A stretch of 64,000 nucleotides of DNA from Malachius bipustulatus (taxonomy: Eukaryota; Arthropoda; Insecta; Coleoptera; Melyridae), in NCBI GenBank assembly GCA_910589415.1, contig OU342634.1, positions 37,998,723 to 38,062,722 on the forward strand. Direction: 5' to 3'. How positions within the stretch are numbered: position 1 is the stretch's first letter; each line of letters opens with the position of its first letter. The notes beneath the pieces were generated by a model. It searched no databases. It saw only the letters and a program-made list of their open reading frames with translations, and was not told where the DNA came from. Position numbers and translations under genes: made by a program. This document shows, piece after piece, positions 1-12,918 of the stretch.

Positions 1-1883
1 GACTTAAACCAATCTAAACATATGCAAGCAACGAATTTCAATGAATTTTTCAGTGAAACATTTTCCTAGTCACTCACTCACCTATTATTATACTAGAACC
101 TAGGTACCTACCTACCCAAACGCCATTGTCTTATAATGAATTGAAATGCTAATTATTATTAGACAGAGATCCCCGATGAGATCGCGTACATACCTACATC
201 ATACAGCTTTGCCTTGATCCCAATGAAAAGTAATTAAAAAACAATTTTAAGGATGTTTTTCAATTGACGATTATTAACGACTGATTGCAAAGTTCAAGAA
301 TATTTTAATCTGCTTGAAGCAACCATTAGCAGAGTTTTATTTTACTAATTTTTTCCTATTATTACCAGAATTCACCTAAAATGCTAAATTCTTATTTCAT
401 TGCGTGGTCGCTTCTCCTCTTCAAGACAGCCTTCTAATCTAATTTAATAGACATGACCTCGGAAGGAATTACAAGGCATGTAAAGATGAAGCATTGCGAC
501 AATGCGTTTTACCAGAAGGTCCCCACACTATAACGTCCGGTCGCCTGGCCGAAAGAAATCGAATAAAAATGAAACATGAAGCTAATGTTCTACGTTAAGG
601 CACCATCAGTCATTGTTCTTGAATACCAAAACAGTGACCTTCTAGGTCTTGGTATATCCTTTTTAGACAGTTTTTCGATAAGGCTGCAACAAGTAAGCGA
701 GCTTACAAGGAAGCTCTCTTTTGTCTTTCCAATATTTCCATGCAAACTTCTTCCGGAGCTTGGTAGTTTGTAGTTTCCTCATGATTTCATTTTTCTAAAT
801 AACAACAACCCATTCTCAGACCACAGAATAGACTAATCTCAGACTATACTCAAGACGCCTCAGTAATCAGCATAATAACTGCTAAAATTTTGATGACTCC
901 GAAAAGGAAAAACGAATAGAAAGAACACTGCAAACAAGAGGAAAATCCATATATATATTTTTCAAATAATATTGCGCAATTAATCTCTCTTCATGTGGCC
1001 TCGTTTTTATAACACAGCTCTTATCTGGAGTTTCACCCACGTCCTAAATATCTGTCAATCTGCTCTCACTCTATCTCTCTTTCAATTACTCCAATGAGAT
1101 ACCATGGAGGTTAGTGTTAGTATATCATTGAAACACTCCATTATTACTATGCAATTAACGTGAATTTGCTTTTCTCAAATTCGAGGTTCAAATCTTGTTA
1201 TGATTCCTTCCATTCAACATGTTTTTTGGGTGCTGAATCCGAATCTGAGGTTTCCCAACAGAATTTCATGACGCAGCATTTTGAAAGATGCAAAAAAAAA
1301 TTGCAACAATCATTTACCTTTTCTCTCGCCTTTTCTTCTGTAGAGTGTGATACTGTCATAAAGTCATGATAATATAAATGGCGCCCAACGTGGGGCGAGA
1401 TTGATATTATAATTCATAAACACCCCTATTCAAAAGGAAAGTTCTGTGCTTAAAATTTTTGTTTGAAAATTTCGGTGTATTTCGTCTGTCTGGGCAAAAA
1501 CGCATTTTTTTCCACTCCAAAACTCTAATAATTTATTTTTAAACGCTGTCATTAAGTGAATTTCTCTTTGTTTTATGTTGAATATACAATGCAGACTGGT
1601 TTCAACTGTTATGCGACCTTCTTATTTTATCTACCCTTGCCAAAAAAAAAAACCGGCCGAAGAAATTAGTAAGAGAAACGAAACTTTTCACTTGAAAAAG
1701 CGAAATTCCATTTCAAAGTTCCATTAACTGATGAACCATGAATCAAATTTTAATTATAAGAATGGAAACCTCCACTAGAAAGACGACCACGATCACAACC
1801 AAAAGTTTCATAAAAATCAGGGAAAAAAGGTGGGGGCAGTGTTACGCTACTTAGTCCCTACACTTTTTATTCAAGTTCCTCTA
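1..1883. other. No gene seen; probable ABCG intron 2
   Basis: AT-rich sequence without convincing coding potential or obvious repeats. Because the ABCG exon at 7639-7756 ends in a donor site and no later ABCG exon was recognised to its left, this stretch is inferred to belong to the next intron of that minus-strand gene. Short open frames here are of the size expected by chance. Confidence 0.4.
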
Positions 1884-2397
1884 ATAGTTAGGGCCGCGGT
1901 GACAAAAGTGCCTTGCAACTCCCAAACGGATGAGAAGCACGGTTTTGTATAGTTCGAGTGTCGTTCTCGAAATCCGTGTTGTCGAGTAGGGGTCTGGCGT
2001 TCGGCGTTGGGCGGCTATAGTATTTTTTCCGAATTTTGCCCAGCGGTTCCAAAAATTATTTCCCAAACGGATGAAAATTACTGGAGGGCATCTACGCAAA
2101 CCCCCAATTACCGGAAAAATATTTTCATCCGATTTGATATTTGCAAAGAGCTCTTCCAGAAGCTCTAAAAAAAATTGAAAAAAGGGGGGGAAAAATTTTC
2201 CTCATTTGAACTTGAAATTTGGCAGGGAGATATAGTTCGTGTCTGAGAATATGTAAAAAAAATTTTTTTTGCTTAGCGCCGAACGCCAGACCCCTACTCG
2301 ACAACACGGATGTCGAGAACGACACTCGAACTATACAAAACCGTGCCCTATCCGTTTGGGAGTTGCAAGGCACTTTTGTCACCGCGGCCCCAACTAT
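1884..2397. mobile_element. MITE-like element with ~125-bp terminal inverted repeats
   Basis: The arms at about 1884-2009 and 2273-2397 are near-perfect inverted copies. The ends read ATAGTTAGGGCCGCGGTGAC and its reverse complement apart from one base. The arms are clearly more GC-rich than the surroundings. The 260-bp centre has no plausible coding sequence, so this is a non-autonomous DNA element. The short open frames overlapping it on both strands are by-products of the palindrome. A clear target duplication could not be fixed, so the superfamily is left open. Confidence 0.75.
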
Positions 2398-5000
2398 AAT
2401 AAATGGTAAGTTTTGAAATTAAAAACGGCAATTAAATCTAATTCATCTTTGTCAATCAAATCTGTTAGTTGTCAGGCTGATTGCATACTTTTTCCTCCAG
2501 ACATTGCACGTTGTTATTATCGTCATTACACACTGTTTTTGATAAATGTCAGCAAATAATACAATGTAATAATTAATAATGATTGATTTGTACATCCTGC
2601 CTGACTACGTTTCTCAGAAATCTGCAAAACGTGATGTCATTTTGTGGTTCAGTATAATAGTTCAGTCCAGTCCTAGTGGAGCCATGTGCAATTTCATATC
2701 AGCTCCAGATGGAATAGGAATGCAACTTTAGACAAACAACCGGGCAAATTGCTAGGCTCCCCTTTCGTGATTTTAATTATCAGAGATTAGTAGAAATTTA
2801 TAAAAATTTAAGTAGTAATAGAAACAAGTAGTGTCCTTGTAAAAAATAGAAATAAAATAATTAGAGAACCTTCGTGCATTTACATATAGAAAAAATGCAA
2901 ATTTGGGATCTTTTAAAACAAAGTACTCGTATACTTCCTAATTTGTATGCATCCAAGATTAGGTTCTTATAAATAAAAAAACGGGAACGTTCGCCACAGA
3001 ATTCAAAATTAGGTTCCTCGTCCATCATGTCTTAACCAGTTCCACGATTCTAGCTTATTACGCAGGCAAGTAGTAGAAGCTTTGTACCTAAATGGGATTT
3101 CTGATTTCTCTGCAAGGTTAAATGACATAGTTTAGAATAAATTTAATTCCACGAATACGAATATATAGGCAGGACGACAGAGAAATAAATTGGATGATTA
3201 TATAAAGCAAGCACACGAATTAATGAACGAAAAGACATACAATTTTATGTCATCAATTATTATCCTAAAAATCATTTCACATGGGTACTTCATCGATTAT
3301 CATCTAGATAGAATGTAGATGTCGCATTTATGTGTAGGTACATAGTTTGAATAAGAAAGGAGGTAACCGGGGACCATGAACATCTATGCCAAGGTTTACC
3401 AAATATGATTATATTTATTATAAATCATCACACATATCTATATTTCACAATGCATTTCCTTCCAGCAATGTTCAAATTAATAGGACGATTTGAAAAAAAA
3501 AACACACAGAACCCACTGCCTCAAGCAGGATACAAAATAATGTAAATAAAATAGATATTGATTGATGAATGAAAAATATCGATCACATTTACTTTTCCAT
3601 TCACAAATAATCATAAGTAGGTTAGGTAAGCAAAAAATTGAATATAAAAATTGTTTCAAACCTTGAGGAATAAACCTTGTCCTAGGACGTAAAAATTTAT
3701 TTAGCATACCTACATATAATTATTATATAATAAAAAGTAACCATTTCCTAATGAAATATAACATCCATAAGGAAGTAAAATGAAGGCGAAAATTTGAAGA
3801 AAAAATTATAATAAAAATTCGAATATATTTAAATTAAACCGGTGACATAATGAACGATCATGGATAATAATTTCATTTTTTCACGTAAAAATCCACGCCA
3901 GGAGCTTATTTTTATGGAAATATTGGAAACACCAGCGATTATAATAATTACTTCAATCTTTATGGTAATTAGAACTAAGTAAGCAAATTAATTGGGTATA
4001 GAAACTTTTCTTGTTTATCTTATATAAGTTTATTTATTTATAGATCACTCATTAAAAATGTAAAGTCCCTTTTATAATATTTGATGATTGATGATTCTGC
4101 AATTATTATTTTTAAATAACCAAAATCAGTTTTAGAAAAAGCGTTCCGCATTCAACTTCTGTTGTAAGCAAGTCATAATAAAGTACCTACAATAATGATG
4201 TAGGTACCTAACTACCAAACCTACCTGCTCGTATGTATGTATGTACGTATAATAATACGTAACTCCTTAAATTTTGTAACTAAGTAGGTATTAAAGTTGG
4301 GTAGTAGGTAATTTTTAGTGCATTATGATATTATTGTTGCACAAGTCAAAGGATTCTAGAGCGATAATTAGACGATAGAAAAGAACATTACAAAATATGT
4401 AATCTCAATGTAATAATCATAACTATATAATCGCATTCGCCATCAGCAATAATAAATGTAGAAATTTTATTGCCAACAAAAAGCAATCACAGTTATGTCA
4501 TGTCACATTTTACATTCTAAGTTGGCAATAAAATTAAAAGACAATAAGCGTCACATAGCTATAGCATCTAATATAAAAAGAAAGTACAATGATAAGGTAA
4601 GTATTGGGTATACAGGGTGATTTTTTATTATTGGCGAAAAGTTTCAAAGCTATATTGATACACGTGTTGTTCATTTTTGACGAATATCATAATAATTTTT
4701 TCACTGTGTATCAATCAATTCTGCTTGATATAAATATGTTCAAATAAAATAAAAAATTGCTCCCGTTATTAGATCTACCTTCATTAGAAACAAACCTTCA
4801 TTCTTTATTTATTGTTATTATCTTTATTATTATCTTTATTGTTATTTTATTTTTTATTAGTTTTATTATATTTATTTATTAGTCTTTATTTTTAGTTAAA
4901 TCTGTTGAAGGACTTTTAAAACAACATTTACAAATAGTAATATACCATGGTGTACCACCATTTTCCCATCTACACCACCATCTCCCTACAATTTTGAGCA
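2398..5000. other. No gene seen; AT-rich intronic sequence
   Basis: Non-coding in appearance. It contains TAGGTACC-type and GTAT microsatellites around 4195-4260. A lone TACAGGGTGA motif near 4612 resembles one end of the mariner-type elements found elsewhere in the window, without a matching second end. Confidence 0.4.
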
Positions 5001-5930
5001 TACTTTTTCTAAATGCCAACCTACAGGATGATTAATTGTAAATTGAAAATGGGGTACCCTTTTATGGAATAAAGTCCATAATTCGGAAAAAAAAAACATT
5101 TTTTAGAAAAAAACTCATGCACGTCAGCTTTAATTTTTGATTCCCCTCACCATTTTGGGCATATTTTTTAATGACAACCTATCGTTTTTTTGTCCGGAAA
5201 TTGAAAGTTCATTTTCTGAGTATGAGGACACCTTGGTAGTGGGGTAAAAGTTGATATTTTTTATGTACATACAGGATGATTAATTGTAAATTGAAAGTGG
5301 CGTATCTCTTTTATGGAATAAAATCCATTATTCGGAAAAAAAAACATTTTGGAAAAAGCTCGCATACCTCAACTTAAAAAATTTTATTTGGCATCTTTTT
5401 TTTCCTCTCTTTATTTTGATTTTTTTTTCTAAATGTCAACCTAAAATTTTTGAGCTGGGGATAGTCTGGATTTTTTTGAGTATGAATAAGATACTTCGGA
5501 ACTGGGGAGAAAGTGATAACTTTCAATTATACGGGAGAGATATTACACTTCTCTCTTGTGGAATAAAATTCATAATTAGAAAGCAAACTCAAATTATTAA
5601 GTTCAAAACTGGGTTTTAATTTTCTAAGCTAACAAATTTTCTAAGCAAATAAATTAAAACCCAATTTTGAACTTAATTTGAGTTTGCTTTTGAATTATGA
5701 ATTTTATTCCGTAAGAGAGAAGAGTAATATTAATCCACCCTGTATAATTGAAAATTGAAAGCTATACACTTTCTCCCCACTTCCGAGATGTCCTCATATA
5801 CTCGGTAAAATCCGGACTATCACCAGCTCAAAAATGGTAGGTTGCCATTTAGAAAACAATATGCCCAAAATGGTGAGGGATTATCCGTAAGGGTAAAAAT
5901 TCAAATTATCCAAATAAAAAATTAAAGTTG
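5001..5930. repeat. Tandem repeat joined to its own inverted copy
   Basis: A unit containing ACAGGATGATTAATTGTAAA occurs at about 5025 and again at about 5271, a period near 246 bp. A third, diverged copy follows from about 5415. From about 5635 the third unit is repeated in inverted orientation out to about 5930, with the fold centre near 5630. A CCACCCTGTATAATTG stretch near 5737 resembles the end of a CAGGGTG-type transposon. It looks like a rearranged transposon cluster, and no protein is encoded. Confidence 0.6.
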
Positions 5931-7638
5931 ACGTGACCGAGTTTTTTCTCAAAAATATTGCTTCTCTGAGTTAATTTTATTCCATAAATGATAAAATGAT
6001 AAAATTCCATAAGTGATAAAAATGCACACTGTATAAAACCCTTTATTTTGAAACATTAAATTTCCGGAAATAAGTATGGTAATAGAAACGAATATTTTGG
6101 GAGTGAAACATCTTTTCGGGGGGGGGAGGGGGAGTATGGAGCAATTTACGGGGAGCGAGATAGCGATCATATACATAATAGGTACACGGTTCTCCCGATT
6201 TTGAATTCCGAAACGCACCGTACAAATTTCATCGGTAAATTCACATCCTTCAAGGGAAGCTGCAACCCTTAAATTTTTTAATGGATGTAGGGACTACTAA
6301 CTGCGATACCTCATTCGAAACTTATTTTTATTATCTATTTAAAAATCCTACAATGATATTAATATTTACCACAAAAATTAATTCAAGTGCTTGACATAAT
6401 TCTTTAGGGAAAAAATTTGATGTTGGAAAATTCATGAGTTTTTTGAACATCTTGACACCACCCTAATAATAAAAATATTTCCTGTCGTTTTCCAAAATCT
6501 GAGGCGTAGCCTAACCATATCCATTATTCTTCTTGAATAGAGAATGAAAAGATCTGCCACTCGAAGGTGTTGAATTTAGGAATGGTATTCGTAAGGTGCG
6601 CAGGTGAGGTGCTGACTTCAGAATCCAAAATAGACGTGTCTCAGGATTTCTTATAAAAATATGCACAATAATTATTAAGATAAAAATAAATACAAATACG
6701 TCTCGTCTACATAAAAATTTGAAAGACAAATAATATTAGGAATTGTCATATAGTTTAAATTGCCTCAAAGAGCACACTCAGCCATGAGGTCTACACGAAC
6801 TACTAATTTTTTTTATCATCCAAGGAATCTTTCTTTGAAATTTTTCATAATATTAGAGCATTAATATTCTTATGCAAATCATTACTCTTGGCAATGGTGA
6901 ACACGATTTTTACACCAAAATTACAGTGGTACCAATTTGCACGGTGCTTGGATACATTCACAAATTACTTTGTTATGAGGTTTCTATGATTGGAGATTAC
7001 AGTAATGGCAAGCATATGCTTTATTTGTAGAAGAAAGTAGGTAAAGATTGCAAACTTGGTACTGACGGAATCCATTACCTACTGCAATCTAAAATAAATA
7101 GTTACGGTGCTGAAAATATTTCCAAGATCCATGATCTTAATAGATAAGTACCTATACCTATCTCGTGACAAAACTACAAGTCAGAAATCAGACAAGGGAG
7201 TATTTGCATTTATTGGAGGAAGTTTCTTGATGAAGGAGGTTAGAGAACTTCAACTTCATGAAAAAGTACTGGGAAATTTTTATACTTGGTCCTAGAGCCT
7301 CAAAATATTTTCAAAATGACCGCACGTCCGGAAATACCGGAAGTGGACACCTACTACGTTATTTTAAGGGGGACACTCAGTATATTCTCAAGTCCCAGCA
7401 TACAGTCCCAATTGGGGAAAATCCGCCTTATGGGATTTTTGAGTTTTGATCATAGCGACTGAACCAAGTGTCCGATTATGTTCGTTTGCGTTATTTTTCA
7501 TTTAAAAAGCAAAAATATGAAATATGGTCCACTTTTTCAACAAATAAAGTTAAACTTTTTTTTAATTAATTTTTTAGACTTTCACACTATTTGCGCATCC
7601 ATTTTTTTCAAACTTCGAATCTATAAAAAAAAGCTTAC
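5931..7638. other. No gene seen; sequence just downstream of ABCG exon 2
   Basis: Probably the start of ABCG intron 2 on the minus strand. It contains a short G-rich run near 6119-6132. No next ABCG exon was recognised. Confidence 0.4.
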
Positions 7639-7756
7639 CTATATCCTGTGAGAATGTTTAGAAGAGTTGACTTTCCAGCACCCGAAGGTCCCATAATGGC
7701 AGTTAATTCTCCAGATCTAAGCCGGCCGCTCACATCTTTCAATATAATTTTTTCCT
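7639..7756 (-). CDS. ABCG half-transporter, coding exon 2 (Walker A exon)
   Basis: A 118-bp internal exon on the minus strand. The acceptor is GTTGCAG and the donor is AG|GTAAGC. It translates to about 39 residues including [13 protein letters not shown] and the Walker A P-loop GPSGAGKST, followed by LLNILTGYR. This is the hallmark of the nucleotide-binding domain of ABCG (White/ABCG1-ABCG4 type) half-transporters, which bind ATP and, as dimers, export lipids or sterols or traffic pigment precursors. It enters in phase 1 and leaves in phase 2. The phase 1 entry fits the exon at 32284-32464 exactly and completes a Glu codon. Walker B, the signature motif and the membrane domain must lie beyond the left edge, so the gene is incomplete here. 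Family assignment is firm; the exact orthologue is not. Confidence 0.93.
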
Positions 7757-9858
7757 CTGCAACAAAAAAATAGACCTTGTCAAATTATAAAGTTACAAAT
7801 CCATTGTTTAGTGGATTATTTCAATAATTAAAGCTGTTTAATTTTTAATTAGATTATTCACAAGTTGTTCAACCAGTGAAAATAAAAAAGAGCGTTAAAC
7901 TATATACCTCGAGAATGTAAACATGAAAAAAGTGGATGTGTAAAAAAAACTTGCGTTTCTGTATTTTAATTAATTTACTGATTTAATTTAAATTCATTTC
8001 ATATTAATTCCGGATTTCGAAATCCGAGAGACAAACAATAACCTTCCTAGGACGATTTCGGGCAAAAAAAATCTTCGGGGAAAATACTGTCCTATGACAC
8101 GAGTTATTACATGGTCGGCTAAATTACAGAAAAGTTGCTCATTAAGAATCTGAAATCATTCAAATACATATATTTTAAAAAATTTCAAAACCACCCAAAT
8201 TCCAGGGTTTTTATTTATTTATTTATTTTTATTTCTTATGACCGCCATATTGTTTTTCATGTCAACCGGTATTAAATAAAAAAAAAGAAATTAAAAACCG
8301 CGTTAAAAAAAAATTTCAATGTTATTAATTTTTGGTTTCAATGACTTATATTTTATTATACAAGTTGTGAAAGTTCTGCTACAAAAAACGCGGACAGCCT
8401 GTATAATAATAGAATAACTTGTATTAATTAATTTGCAAGATGGACGTTTTTTGGGAGCTTTAATTGCAATCAAGTTACCGAATTAATTAAATAAAACAAA
8501 ATACTGCATCCCAATTTGTGCGTATTAGACAAGAATAATAAACTAGTTACAAGTGATAATAATTATTATTTTTAAATTACGATTGATTACAATAATTATT
8601 GGCAGTAGGATAAGTAGTGTTAACACAAAGGTCAAAGATCCATAGTCGAAAACATCATTTTTAAAGATCTTGTAAAAAGAGATCCCTGCTGCAAAATATA
8701 AAAAATTCCGGCAAGGTTGGCTCTAGTTCTTTTTTAATCAATAATTATCATGCCATGAGTAACGGAAATTACTCTACTTCAAATTTTTTTAGTAATCAAT
8801 CCTTTGTTACAATCCTGTAGGTAGAGAAACAATAGCGAGTTAATGATATCAACGTTTCGACCTCTGACCCCCGATATCAATCGAGTAGGCCAATTGAACC
8901 AGGTTCATAGACTACTTGATTTCTTTACTTATAATATGTACTACTGAACTGTGTATCTACTTAATTACGTTCAAACAATAATTATTAATATTAAAGATTA
9001 ATAAAATAATAAAATATAATAATAAACTGAGAATTTACAATTTTATTGTTTTATCAACCTTGATCTTTTTGTCCTTCACTTCAACATTGCGCATCTATTA
9101 TTTCCTATACCTACCGATAGGAAAATTAATGATGGTGCCTTACTCTATACTTATTTAATAAGAAAATGATCTCATTTTAAAGTTTCTTAGTTTGCCTTTC
9201 TGTAAATGATTTTTGTGATAATAATAAAATAATTATTTAGATAAATAAATTAATAAGTAAAGTATAGTATGTATAGATATTGAATTTAAAAAAAAAAATA
9301 CTTTATTTCTAAACTCAAAAAATTTCCGATTGAGGAGGGCTTCATGGTCTGATGGGCAACATGAACATGACAATAATTATTATTGTACTAGCACTCTAGT
9401 TACCTACTACATCATAAATAAAAATTAAACTCAGCTAAATAAAAAAAAAATTAAACAAGCGGTTGTCAAGGAGGGATCTCAGCTCTTCCACGTTCAAGAG
9501 CATGAACATTACACATGATGGTGTTCTCGATTAATTAAGTAAAGAAATCATCATTACACTTCAATCACTTCAACTGAACTTGAACTACGACTGAATTTGT
9601 AATTATTATTTTACCTTGTGGTATATGTTTTCTCTGATGGTGACTATCATTCAACTTCTTGTAAGATTTAATCTGTAGCACCCACCTAAGGAATTGTAAT
9701 TTGTTTAAATGCAGACCAAAAGTTTTTAAGAAAGTTTAGGGTAGGAGTCTGATCACTTCACAACAGGCGGGTACTAAAGATATAGAAAAGCTATTTCATC
9801 AAATTTTTATTTCTATTATTACATCACCGCGTGAGAATAGTATTATGTATATTCTTCA

Positions 9859-9953
9859 ACGAGCGAAGAATGATAGCTATTATCCACGAGAACGAAACCA
9901 GGCGAGTGTTGGAACGTTCGAGTGGATAATAGCTATTCTTCGCGAGATGAAGA
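9859..9953. repeat. Imperfect palindrome (hairpin)
   Basis: The left arm GAGCGAAGAATGATAGCTAT and the right arm ATAGCTATTCTTCGCGAG flank a ~20-bp centre, with ATTATCCACGAGAACG facing CGTTCGAGTGGATAAT inside. A second inverted pair, TTCTCTTCGACC (9961) and GGTCGAAGAGAA (10441), surrounds the next 480 bp. Together they suggest remnants of a fold-back element, with no coding content. Confidence 0.6.
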
Positions 9954-10592
9954 CGCAATTTTCTCTTCGACCTTTTGAGAAAATTTATTAAAATTAGTTA
10001 GAAAAATAAAAAAATATTGTTAAATATTTTCATGAATAGATAACAGATATTATCTAACCTGGTTATTATGACCTGTCTGTCAGGTCAGGACAGGTGCGCT
10101 GGCAGCTGGCGTTGATTGAAGGGCATATACTGCGCGCATCTAAATTAATAATTTTTCAGCTTTATTCACAATAATTCATATATCAGGCACAATACTGTAA
10201 GCCAAGAGGATTTCAATAGTTAGTCGGGCGATAGGTAGCCGTGGCGTTATCTCAACTGCTGGTTGACGTCACAGAATTGAATTCCGAATTCAGTTGTCAA
10301 AATGACGAGCAGTGATTGGTTTAAATAGAACATTCCCTCATCGCAATGAACCTCATCAGAATGAACATTCCATCATCTCACGGGGAATGTACGTCTTTAG
10401 TTAACTGAAATTGGCAGTTATAATGAACGTATTACTAAATGGTCGAAGAGAAATAAATATTCCCGCACGGCTTTAATGGGTTAAAGTCATCTCATCTCAA
10501 TTCACGATTTCCCAGTGTGCTGGGACAGTGTCTTGGAGGACTTAAATGTCATCACCACACGTCATTCAAGTCAATAATAGGCATTTCGTTCT

Positions 10593-10885
10593 TATACAGG
10601 GTGTTTCACCAGCAGCCCGACATGCATTAAGGGTAGGTGTATTTCATTTTAAGACGAGTCAGAACCTAGTTTTGAGATTTTTCTGAAATTACCAATTAAT
10701 GATTTTCTGAAATTTTTGATGAGCGGTATCTTTTGAATGAATTAATTCAATTCAATGAAATTTGGTAGGTATATGCTCCACCACAATGATACTTAATACC
10801 CCGCATTTTCCGGCGATTCGATTTTATAATTTAATTTACGTTTTAGTGATGTAAAATAAATTATACAGGGTGTTCCTTGGCCCGG
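10593..10885 (+). repeat. Two orphan left ends of CAGGGTGTT-type elements
   Basis: TATACAGGGTGTTTCACC begins at 10593 and TATACAGGGTGTTCCTTGG begins at about 10862, in the same orientation and 269 bp apart. Neither has a matching inverted end nearby. They look like truncated members of the mariner-type family seen in full at 18415, 31089 and 39588. Confidence 0.45.
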
Positions 10886-12159
10886 TAATGACGACATTTA
10901 ACACAATATATTGTTAAAAAAATTAAATTACGTATTCCACGTTTCTAGTTTCTGTATGGTTTGCTAAAAGCAATAATAAAAGTTATAAATCCAAAATTTT
11001 ATTTTTCCCTTTTTGATGATTTACATGGCCAACTTTCTCAAGTACGATGAAGGACGTCAGATGATTATAGGTAGGTAGGTTGAAGAAGCCTCGTGTCTCT
11101 CTAGTCTCTACCTGTTTGCACGAGGTACAGTTTTTTATAATGGATAATTAAATAATAAACAAATAACAATTAATGTGAATTTCACGACGGCCTTGATCTT
11201 TAAGTTCGTATCGTAATATACCTACAGAATACAGGTTAGATGTAGATGCAAGTAAATTTTCTGAACTTTGAGACATTGTTTTAGTAATTATTATTACATT
11301 TTTTTATGATTAAAAATAAAATTAATATTTCTTTACATGTGTGTATTTAAAGGAATAGATTAATGTTTGTTTTCAAAGGCTTAATTACCTACCTAAACAT
11401 TTTTAAGTGCGACATACATGCTTTGTTAATAAGCATACTTCTTATGAAAAAATAAAAATATCGCACCTTACAACTATTACTTATACAGTGCCCGCCAAAA
11501 AGTTCGAACTCTGTATATAGAAAAAATTTTTGTTTTCCATCTTTTTTGAAAATTTTTATGTCATAAGTTTGTGCTTTCAAAAAAATTATATTTGAGCACA
11601 CTAGATCCATGGTGTGAATTTTAGTTCCATAGAAAATGACGTTTTTCTAAACTTCAAAATCACAAAAAAAAACTTAATATTTTGAAAACTAAACGTTTTT
11701 TGTGGGAATTTTGGGCAAAATTCGTTAGATATTTACTAAATGTAATGTCAGTAATGGAAGAATCTATTTTTTTATACAGGTGGCCAAATATTGTATTTTT
11801 TTTATTTCGAATTTTTAGTTATTTTTCTCAGTGTAATTTTGAATTTTGAATATTTTGACTGCAATATTAGTTATTATTGTTTATAACAATTGGAAATATC
11901 CACGTGAGTAATAGAAACTAATACTAGGTTTCCTATTTAATAAGAAATCAACATAAATGAACATTAAAATTTTATTAAGTCACAAAAAAACTTCACAACA
12001 AACCGTAGGTATTAGGTAGGTCTTAATGAGTATAAAGACAAATCAATAGCCTGTCGTATTGGAGTCGGGTTTTAACCCATCGTCCTGACAGTTGTCAAGT
12101 CTGGAGCGCCCGAGAACCCAAATAAAGAGTTTCAGACTCAGGCAGCAACACACATCCAA

Positions 12160-12233
12160 CCAGACTACCAAAAGCACGGACGGCCGTTTCGGTCTCATTA
12201 GACCTCGTCAGCGTACTATATTGGAGAGTCCGG
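12160..12233 (-). ncRNA. Hammerhead ribozyme, inverted copy A
   Basis: On the minus strand this is base-for-base the same 74-nt hammerhead as in copies B and C. It has the CTGACGA core, a GGTCT/AGACC stem II, the GAAA box, a very short stem III and cleavage after GTC. Being inverted, it would act only in transcripts of the opposite strand. Confidence 0.8.
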
Positions 12234-12395
12234 AAGGATATGAATCGCTGCATGAATCGAAAACCCTATATGGAATCTCATTCATTGTTTCTCATTGTTT
12301 CTCTTGATAGATGTCGCTCTGTCTCGAGGTCACTGGTAACCGGTTGAATGAGATTCCATATAGGGTTTTCGATTCATGCAGCGATTCATATCCTT

Positions 12396-12469
12396 CCGGA
12401 CTCTCCAATATAGTACGCTGACGAGGTCTAATGAGACCGAAACGGCCGTCCGTGCTTTTGGTAGTCTGG
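12396..12469 (+). ncRNA. Hammerhead ribozyme, direct copy B
   Basis: Type I hammerhead read by eye. CTGACGA (12418-12424) is followed by stem II GGTCT (12425-12429), loop AATG and AGACC (12434-12438). Then GAAA (12439-12442) leads into a minimal stem III, A-U and C-G closing a GGCC loop. The predicted cleavage is after GTC at 12450. Stem I pairs 12412-12417 with 12451-12456 (one G-U), then 12405-12408 with 12458-12461, then 12396-12402 with 12463-12469, separated by small internal loops. A two-base-pair stem III is typical of Penelope-like and retrozyme hammerheads, which usually act as dimers. Confidence 0.85.
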
Positions 12470-12844
12470 TTGGATGTGTGTTGCTGCCTGAGTCTGAAAC
12501 TCTTTATTTGGGTTCTCGGGCGCTCCAGACTTGACAACTGTCAGGACGATGGGTTAAAACCCGACTCCAATACGACAGGCTATTGATTTGTCTTTATACT
12601 CATTAAGACCTACCTACCTACGGTTTGTTGTGACTTTTGAGTATACTTCGGCTTTTTAATATGCATATTTGATGTCAGTCTTGTAGCCCCTGGAGTGTCT
12701 GCAACCCATGATACACACTGGAGTTTTATTTTGCTGGGAGCCTGTTGTTTCTCTTGATAGATGTCGCTCTGTCTCGAGGTCACTGGTAACCGGTTGAATG
12801 AGATTCCATAAGGGTTTTCGATTCATGCAGCGATTCATATCCTT

Positions 12845-12918
12845 CCGGACTCTCCAATATAGTACGCTGACGAGGTCTAATGAGACCGAAACGGCCGTCC
12901 GTGCTTTTGGTAGTCTGG
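12845..12918 (+). ncRNA. Hammerhead ribozyme, direct copy C
   Basis: Identical to copy B over all 74 nt and offset by 449 nt. Predicted cleavage is after 12899. Together with copy B it defines a 449-nt monomer (12451-12899) with a 2',3'-cyclic phosphate at one end and 5'-OH at the other. These are the ends that circularise in known retrozymes. Confidence 0.85.
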
